From assembly GCA_900543615.1 (NCBI GenBank), contig UQSC01000056.1:1-11673 (forward strand): a DNA stretch of 11,673 bases. The letters are read 5' to 3'. The notes below the pieces were generated by a model that searched no databases, was not told the origin of the DNA, and worked only from the letters and a program-made list of their open reading frames with translations. The translations under genes were made by a program, and so were the position numbers. Below are positions 6,714-11,673 of this stretch, piece after piece (position 1 is the stretch's first letter; every line of letters begins with the position of its first letter). The stretch is from an uncultured Collinsella sp. (GTDB lineage Bacteria > Actinomycetota > Coriobacteriia > Coriobacteriales > Coriobacteriaceae).

Positions 6714-7652
6714 ATGCTCGATCAGGCTTATTCTCGTCGTCAGTTCCTCGGCCTCGCTGGTGGTCTTGCCAGCATCGTCGGTCTCGGTCTCGTTGGTTGC
6801 GGCGGCTCCGGCGCATCCGATGCCGCCGACAAGGGTAGCGCCGCTGCTGACGAGTCCGTCTCCGGCGAGGTGACTTACGACGGTGCCTCTTCGTTCCAGG
6901 CTCTCGTCGAGGCCGCTGCCGAGAAGTTCATGGACGCCAACCCCGATGTCTCCGTCTCCGGCTCGGGTAACGGTTCGGGCAAGGGCCTGACCGCTGTTGC
7001 CGCCGGCACCGTCACCATCGGCAACTCCGACGTCTTCGCCGAGACCAAGCTTGAGGCCGATCAGGTCAAGAACATCGTCGATCACGAGGTCGCCGTCGTT
7101 GGCATGGGCCCCGTCGTCTCCAAGAACGTCAAGGTCGACGACCTGTCCCTCGAGCAGCTCAAGGGCATCTTCTCCGGCCAGATCACCAACTGGAAGGAGG
7201 CCGGCGGCGACGACGCCAAGATCGTCGTTCTCAACCGCAAGGCTGGCTCTGGCACCCGTGCCACCTTCGAGGCCGCCGTTTTTGGCGACGAGGCCGTCGA
7301 CTTTAAGGGCGACGCCGAACTCGACAAGTCCGGCGATGTCCAGACTCAGATGGGCAGTACCGACAACGCCATCTCCTACCTCGACTTCTCGCACTTTGAT
7401 GACTCCAAGTTCAACGCCATCAAGGTCGAGGGCGTCGAGCCCAAGAGCAAGAATGTCACCGACGACTCCTTCAAGATCTGGGCTACCGAGCACATGTACT
7501 GCGCTAAGGATGCCGACGAGGCCACCAAGGCCTTCCTGGAGTTCATGCTTTCCGATGACGTCCAGGGCAAGCTCGTCGAGGAGCAGGGCTTTATCCCCGT
7601 CTCTGCCATGAAGGTCGTCAAGGACGCCAGCGGCAAGGTCTCCGCTAAATAA
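6714..7652 (+). CDS. pstS: Phosphate ABC transporter substrate-binding lipoprotein PstS
   Basis: PstS catches inorganic phosphate outside the membrane and hands it to the PstCA channel. The 312-residue protein begins with SRRQFL (7-12), a twin-arginine motif. A hydrophobic stretch and the lipobox LVGC follow, with lipidated Cys29, so it is probably a Tat-exported lipoprotein. A Gly/Ser/Ala/Asp linker (about 30-50) precedes the binding domain, which has GASSFQ (57-62), SGSGNGSGKG (82-91), SDVF (105-108) and GSGTRATF (178-185), the loops that hold phosphate in this family. ATG 6714 is preferred because AAAGGA (6703-6708) lies five bases upstream; an in-frame ATG at 6624 would put 30 residues before the signal peptide. 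Codon use is strongly biased to GTC, GCC, GAC and AAG, suggesting high expression. Confidence 0.96.
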   Translation: MLDQAYSRRQFLGLAGGLASIVGLGLVGCGGSGASDAADKGSAAADESVSGEVTYDGASSFQALVEAAAEKFMDANPDVSVSGSGNGSGKGLTAVAAGTVTIGNSDVFAETKLEADQVKNIVDHEVAVVGMGPVVSKNVKVDDLSLEQLKGIFSGQITNWKEAGGDDAKIVVLNRKAGSGTRATFEAAVFGDEAVDFKGDAELDKSGDVQTQMGSTDNAISYLDFSHFDDSKFNAIKVEGVEPKSKNVTDDSFKIWATEHMYCAKDADEATKAFLEFMLSDDVQGKLVEEQGFIPVSAMKVVKDASGKVSAK

Positions 7653-7676
7653 GTAATCGCCCCGGAAAGGTTTGCA

Positions 7677-8585
7677 ATGGCAAAACAGCTGCCAAAGCGC
7701 GACCTTGAGAACGTGGGCCTGGGCGTCACGGGCGCGTGCGTTGCGCTCGTGACGCTTGTCGTTGCCGCGCTCATCTTTATGGTCGCCCAAAAGGGCCTCT
7801 CGGCTTTTCTCAAGGACGGCGTTTCGGTCGTCGAGTTCTTCACCGGCACCAAGTGGGACCTGGCCAACACAGCCGAAAGCGGTCTGCCCTACACCGGCGC
7901 CCTGCCCCTGATTGTCACCTCGTTTGCGGTCATGGTGCTCTCCACGCTCATCGCGCTGCCCATCGCCATCGGCTCTGCCATCTTTGCGGTCGAGATTAGC
8001 CCTAAGTTTGGCTCTAAGATCTTTCAGCCGCTCATTGAGCTTTTGACCGGCATCCCCTCGGTCGTCTTTGGCCTGATCGGTTTTCACGTGGTCGTCGGTC
8101 TTATGAAGAGCGTTTTCCACGTGAGCACGGGCCTGGGCATCTTGCCCGGCGCCATCGTGCTGGCGGTCATGATTCTGCCGACGATGACCACGCTTTCGGT
8201 CGATGGCCTGCGCGCCGTGCCCGACGGCTACCGCCAGGGCTCGCTCGCGCTGGGCTACACCCGCTGGCAGACCATCTGGCACGTGGTGCTCAAGTCCGCC
8301 ATGCCGTCGCTCATGACCGCGGTTATCTTGGGCATGACCCGCGCCTTTGGCGAGACGCTCGCCGTGCGCATGGTCATCGGCGGCATCGAGGCCATGCCGA
8401 CGTCGCTGCTGTCGCCGGCGTCCACCATCACCACCACGCTCACCACGTCCATGGCAGTCTATGCCGAGGGCTCGGCCCAAGACGATGTTCTGTGGGCGCT
8501 CGGCCTGCTGCTGATGGGCATGAGTCTCATCTTCATCCTGATCATCCACCTTATCGGCCGCAAGGGGGCGAAGGCTCGTGGCTAG
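7677..8585 (+). CDS. pstC: Phosphate ABC transporter permease PstC
   Basis: One of the two membrane subunits forming the phosphate channel. The 302-residue protein has about six membrane spans (roughly 14-37, 74-105, 116-143, 156-172, 210-233, 272-294). The cytoplasmic coupling loop that contacts PstB reads DGLRAVPDGYRQGSLALGY (about 176-194) and continues RWQTI, with the conserved Gly at 193. The TRAFGET segment (221-227) is typical of PstC. It starts 24 bp after pstS with GGAAAGG six bases upstream and overlaps the start of pstA by 8 bp, so the genes form one transcript. No terminator hairpin was seen in the pstS-pstC gap. Confidence 0.95.
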   Translation: MAKQLPKRDLENVGLGVTGACVALVTLVVAALIFMVAQKGLSAFLKDGVSVVEFFTGTKWDLANTAESGLPYTGALPLIVTSFAVMVLSTLIALPIAIGSAIFAVEISPKFGSKIFQPLIELLTGIPSVVFGLIGFHVVVGLMKSVFHVSTGLGILPGAIVLAVMILPTMTTLSVDGLRAVPDGYRQGSLALGYTRWQTIWHVVLKSAMPSLMTAVILGMTRAFGETLAVRMVIGGIEAMPTSLLSPASTITTTLTTSMAVYAEGSAQDDVLWALGLLLMGMSLIFILIIHLIGRKGAKARG

Positions 8586-9500
8586 CACGCGTATCCACAT
8601 CGACGAGGCGAGGCTCGGGCGTGTCCAAAAGCAGGACCGCTTCGCCACGGGCGTGTTGACGGCGATCGTCGCCATCGTCATGCTCATCGTCGTCTCCATG
8701 GTGGCCTATATCCTGTTCGAGGGCATCTCGACGCTGTTCCAGCCGGGCTTTCTCACGGAGCCGTCGCGCGCCAACGGAACGCAGGGCGGCGTGCTCTACC
8801 AGCTGTTCGACTCGTTCTACCTGCTGCTGATCACCCTGATCATCTCGGTGCCCATCAGCCTGGGTGGCGCGGTCTTTTTGGTTGAGTACGCACCCGACGG
8901 ACCCGTCCGCGACATTGCCTCCACCGCCATCGAGACGCTGTCCTCGCTGCCTTCCATCGTTGTCGGCATGTTCGGTTTTCTGGTGTTCTCGGTGCAGCTG
9001 GGCTGGAAGTACTCCATCATCTCCGGCGCCGTCGCGCTCACCATGTTCAATATCCCCATTCTGGTGCGCGTGATTCAGCAGGCGCTCGAGGACGTGCCGC
9101 AGGCCCAGCGCGATGCGTGCCTGGCCATGGGCCTCACCCGCTGGGAGGCCACGCTGCACATCCTGATCCCCGAGGCCATGCCTGCCATCGTGACGGGCAT
9201 CGTGCTTTCGGCCGGTCGCGTGTTTGGCGAGGCCGCAGCACTGCTTTTTACCTCGGGTATGAGCTCGCCGGTTCGCCTGAACTTCTTGAGCTTTAACCTG
9301 TCGAGCCCCACCTGCGCTTGGAACGTGTTCCGTCCCGGCGAGTCGCTCGCCGTGCACATCTACAAGATCTATGGCGAGGGCAGCCCCGAGGCCCAGCAGA
9401 TCGTTTGGGGTACCGCGGCACTGCTGATGATTTGCGTGCTGCTGTTTAACGTAATCGCCCGCATTGTGGGCAAGCAACTGGCAAGGAAGATGACGGCCGA

Positions 9501-9504
<4 letters not shown>
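8578..9504 (+). CDS. pstA: Phosphate ABC transporter permease PstA
   Basis: The second channel subunit. The 308 residues include about six membrane spans (roughly 24-47, 77-104, 117-140, 145-165, 201-225, 275-297). The coupling loop is EDVPQAQRDACLAMGLTRWE (171-190), with the conserved Gly at 185, and GRVFGEAAALLFTSG (213-227) is characteristic of PstA. The start is GTG 8578, eight bases inside the end of pstC, with AAGGGGG (8562-8568) nine bases upstream. The stop overlaps the pstB start in an ATGA arrangement, suggesting translational coupling that keeps subunit amounts balanced. Confidence 0.95.
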
Positions 9505-10373
<869 letters not shown>

Positions 10374-10391
10374 TCCGGGACATGCTTGAGG

Positions 10392-10417
10392 CCCGCGGCG
10401 GCCACGGTTGCCGCGGG
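10392..10417 (+). other. GC-rich hairpin after pstB
   Basis: CCCGCGGC (10392-10399) pairs perfectly with GCCGCGGG (10410-10417) across a 10-nt loop, 19 bp after the pstB stop. No T-run follows. It stands directly before the true terminator-like hairpin and may protect the 3' end of the pst mRNA. Confidence 0.5.
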
Positions 10418-10430
10418 ACTGATTGGAGAA

Positions 10431-10465
10431 GCGGGTCATCTCTTGTGGGAGATGGCCCGCCTTTT
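10431..10465 (+). terminator. Intrinsic terminator of the pst operon
   Basis: GCGGGTCATCTC (10431-10442) pairs with GAGATGGCCCGC (10449-10460) around a six-base loop. One of twelve positions is a U-G pair and the rest are Watson-Crick. CTTTT follows. It lies 58 bp after pstB and ends the operon before the ABC-F gene. Confidence 0.8.
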
Positions 10466-10482
10466 GCTCTGCGACCGAAACG

Positions 10483-10517
10483 ACCACCACAAAGGGGACA
10501 GGCGCCTTCGTGGTGGT
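10483..10517 (+). repeat. Imperfect palindrome with GGGGACAG core
   Basis: ACCACCACAAAGG (10483-10495) pairs with CCTTCGTGGTGGT (10505-10517), with one A-C mismatch (10491 with 10509), around a nine-base loop. GGGGACAG (10494-10501) is shared with the core of the 84-230 element (124-131). There is no T-run. It lies between the pst terminator and the ABC-F promoter. Confidence 0.6.
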
Positions 10518-10533
10518 TTGGGGTGGGGCTCGC

Positions 10534-10542
10534 TGCTATCAT
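10534..10542 (+). promoter_or_regulatory. Extended -10 promoter for the ABC-F gene (TGCTATCAT)
   Basis: TGC directly precedes TATCAT (10537-10542), an extended -10 that can work with a poor -35; none is evident at 10514-10519. The predicted start of transcription is about 10549, leaving a leader of about 29 nt with AAGGAG at 10564-10569. Confidence 0.55.
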
Positions 10543-10577
10543 GGACAACGTTGAATTTCTACGAAGGAGCAGGGCAT

Positions 10578-11625
10578 ATGGCGATTCTTTTGGGATGCGA
10601 TTCCGTCAGCCTAGAGTTTCCCACCAAGCATATTTTCGATAGCGTGACGCTCGGCGTGGGCGAGGGCGACCGCATTGGTATTGTCGGTAAAAACGGCGAC
10701 GGCAAGTCGACGCTGCTGAGCGTGCTCGCTGGCACGCTGGAGCCCGACGACGGACGCGTGACGCACCGCCGCGACACGACGATCGGATTGCTCGGCCAAA
10801 AGGATAACCTGGTCGATACCGACACCGTGCATCATGCCGTTGTGGGCGACGCCCCCGAGTACGAGTGGGCGTCGAGCCCCCGCACGCGCCAGATCCTCGC
10901 CGGCCTCATCAGCGATGTGCCCTGGGAGGGCACGGTGGGCGAGCTTTCGGGCGGTCAGCGCCGTCGCGTGGACCTCGCGCGCTTGCTGATCGGCGATTAC
11001 GACGTGCTCATGCTCGACGAGCCCACCAACCACCTGGATATGCGCACCATCAACTGGCTCGCGCGTCACTTAAAGGCCCGCTGGCAGCGCGGCCAGGGTG
11101 CCATGCTCGTGGTCACGCACGACCGCTGGTTCTTGGACGAGGTCTGCACCAGCATGTGGGAGGTCCACGACGGCCAGGTCGATCCCTTCGAGGGCGGCTA
11201 TTCGGCATACATCCTGCAGCGCGTGGAGCGCGACCGCATGGCCGCCGTTACCGAGGAGCGCCGTCGCAACATGGCGCGCAAGGAGCTCGCGTGGCTGAGC
11301 CGCGGTGCCCAGGCTCGTTCCACCAAGCCCAAGTTTCGCGTGGATGCCGCTCGTGAGCTGATCGCCGACGTGCCGCCCGTGCGTGACGAGCTGGAGCTCA
11401 AGCGCCTGGCCGTGAGTCGCCTGGGCAAGCAGGTTATCGATGTGGTCGACGTGGACGCCGGCTATGCCGATACCGACGGCGCGCCCAAGCAGGTGCTCAC
11501 CGATGTGACCTGGCTCATCGGCGCGGGCGACCGCTATGGTCTTTTGGGCGAGAACGGCGCCGGCAAGTCGACACTGCTCGACGTGATTCAGGGCAAGATC
11601 GCGCCCCTGCGCGGCCGTGTAAAGA
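10578..11625 (+). CDS. ABC-F family ATPase, Uup-like (3' truncated by contig end)
   Basis: ABC-F proteins are soluble twin-ATPase proteins that act on the ribosome; they carry no membrane domain. The visible 349 residues hold the full first ATPase: Walker A GKNGDGKS (37-44), signature LSGGQ (123-127), Walker B VLMLDEPTNHLD (143-154) and switch H181. The inter-domain linker follows (about 213-265, MARKELAWLSRGAQARSTK), rich in Arg/Lys like that of Uup. The start of the second ATPase has Walker A GENGAGKS (324-331). The Walker A residue D41 is usually Ala. ATG 10578 is supported by AAGGAG eight bases upstream. The family is normally about 550-650 residues, so over a third is missing. Residues read beyond K349 come from adapter DNA and must not be annotated. 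Uup versus another ABC-F subfamily is a moderate-confidence choice. Confidence 0.9.
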
Positions 11626-11673
11626 CTGTCTCTTATACACATCTGACGCTGCCGACGAATAGCCTTGTGTAGA
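11626..11673. other. Illumina Nextera adapter and index (sequencing artefact)
   Basis: CTGTCTCTTATACACATCT (11626-11644) is the Tn5 mosaic end in Nextera orientation. GACGCTGCCGACGA (11645-11658) is the reverse complement of the i5-side transposase adapter. ATAGCCTT (11659-11666) is in the index position; its reverse complement AAGGCTAT is, as I recall, a Nextera XT i5 index. GTGTAGA (11667-11673) begins the reverse complement of the P5 flow-cell sequence. The order and lengths are exactly those of adapter read-through, so this is not genomic DNA or a natural transposon end. Confidence 0.98.

Noticed and set aside
6600..8699. A 699-codon open frame on the minus strand opposite pstS and pstC
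   Set aside because: The translation is low-complexity His/Asp/Gly-rich with no family resemblance, and it mirrors the codon bias of two certain genes. Long antisense frames are expected opposite strongly biased GC-rich genes.
10386..10577. Upstream extension of the ABC-F gene to ATG 10386
   Set aside because: It would run through the pst terminator and the 10483 palindrome, adding 64 residues unlike any ABC-F start. ATG 10578 has a good ribosome site and begins as the family does.
11070..11642. Minus-strand open frame beginning MCIRDS
   Set aside because: Its start codon lies in the Nextera adapter and the rest is antisense to the ABC-F gene.
11626..11644. Natural Tn5/IS50 end at the window edge
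   Set aside because: The sequence continues into the synthetic adapter, index and P5 bases, which occur only in sequencing libraries.

Overview
The window is ordinary high-GC bacterial chromosome. Codon use ends mostly in G or C, coding density is high, and the proteins look like those of Coriobacteriia (Actinomycetota), most likely the gut genus Collinsella. That placement is an inference from protein style and base composition; no rRNA or other marker is present. The last 48 bases (11626-11673) are not genomic. They are an Illumina Nextera transposase adapter with an index, so the window is the untrimmed end of a contig.

Layout. 1-321: an edge stretch and a nested palindromic element (84-230), then a promoter for tgt (tRNA-guanine transglycosylase, queuosine pathway). 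1672-2430: a LOG-family nucleotide hydrolase with a terminator-like hairpin in its leader. 2461-3154: a RelB/DinJ antitoxin and YafQ-like toxin pair, less GC-rich than its surroundings, with a perfect 16-bp palindrome at its promoter. 3168-3234: a palindromic repeat. 3248-4108 (minus strand): a DegV fatty-acid-binding protein. It is divergent from a plus-strand pair made of a HAD phosphatase (4265-4927) and an M20 dipeptidase (4983-6419). 6441-6516: a second copy of the palindromic repeat, here with a T-run so that it also looks like a terminator. 6714-10373: pstSCAB, the high-affinity phosphate importer. The genes are tightly packed, and the operon ends in a strong terminator (10431-10465) with no phoU. 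10483-10542: another imperfect palindrome and an extended -10 promoter. 10578-11625: the N-terminal 349 residues of an ABC-F ATPase, cut off by the adapter.

How the parts work together. PstS captures phosphate outside the cell, PstC and PstA form the membrane channel, and PstB powers import. The toxin and antitoxin form a two-gene module. The other genes are independent housekeeping units.

I found no convincing new multi-gene system. The most unusual biology is the set of intergenic palindromes (84-230, 3168-3234, 6441-6509, 10483-10517). They share arm or core sequences, and most of their arm mismatches stay paired as G-U on the plus strand, so they may be Collinsella REP/MITE-like elements kept as RNA hairpins. 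The most practically important observation is the adapter tail, which adds a false peptide to the end of the ABC-F protein.
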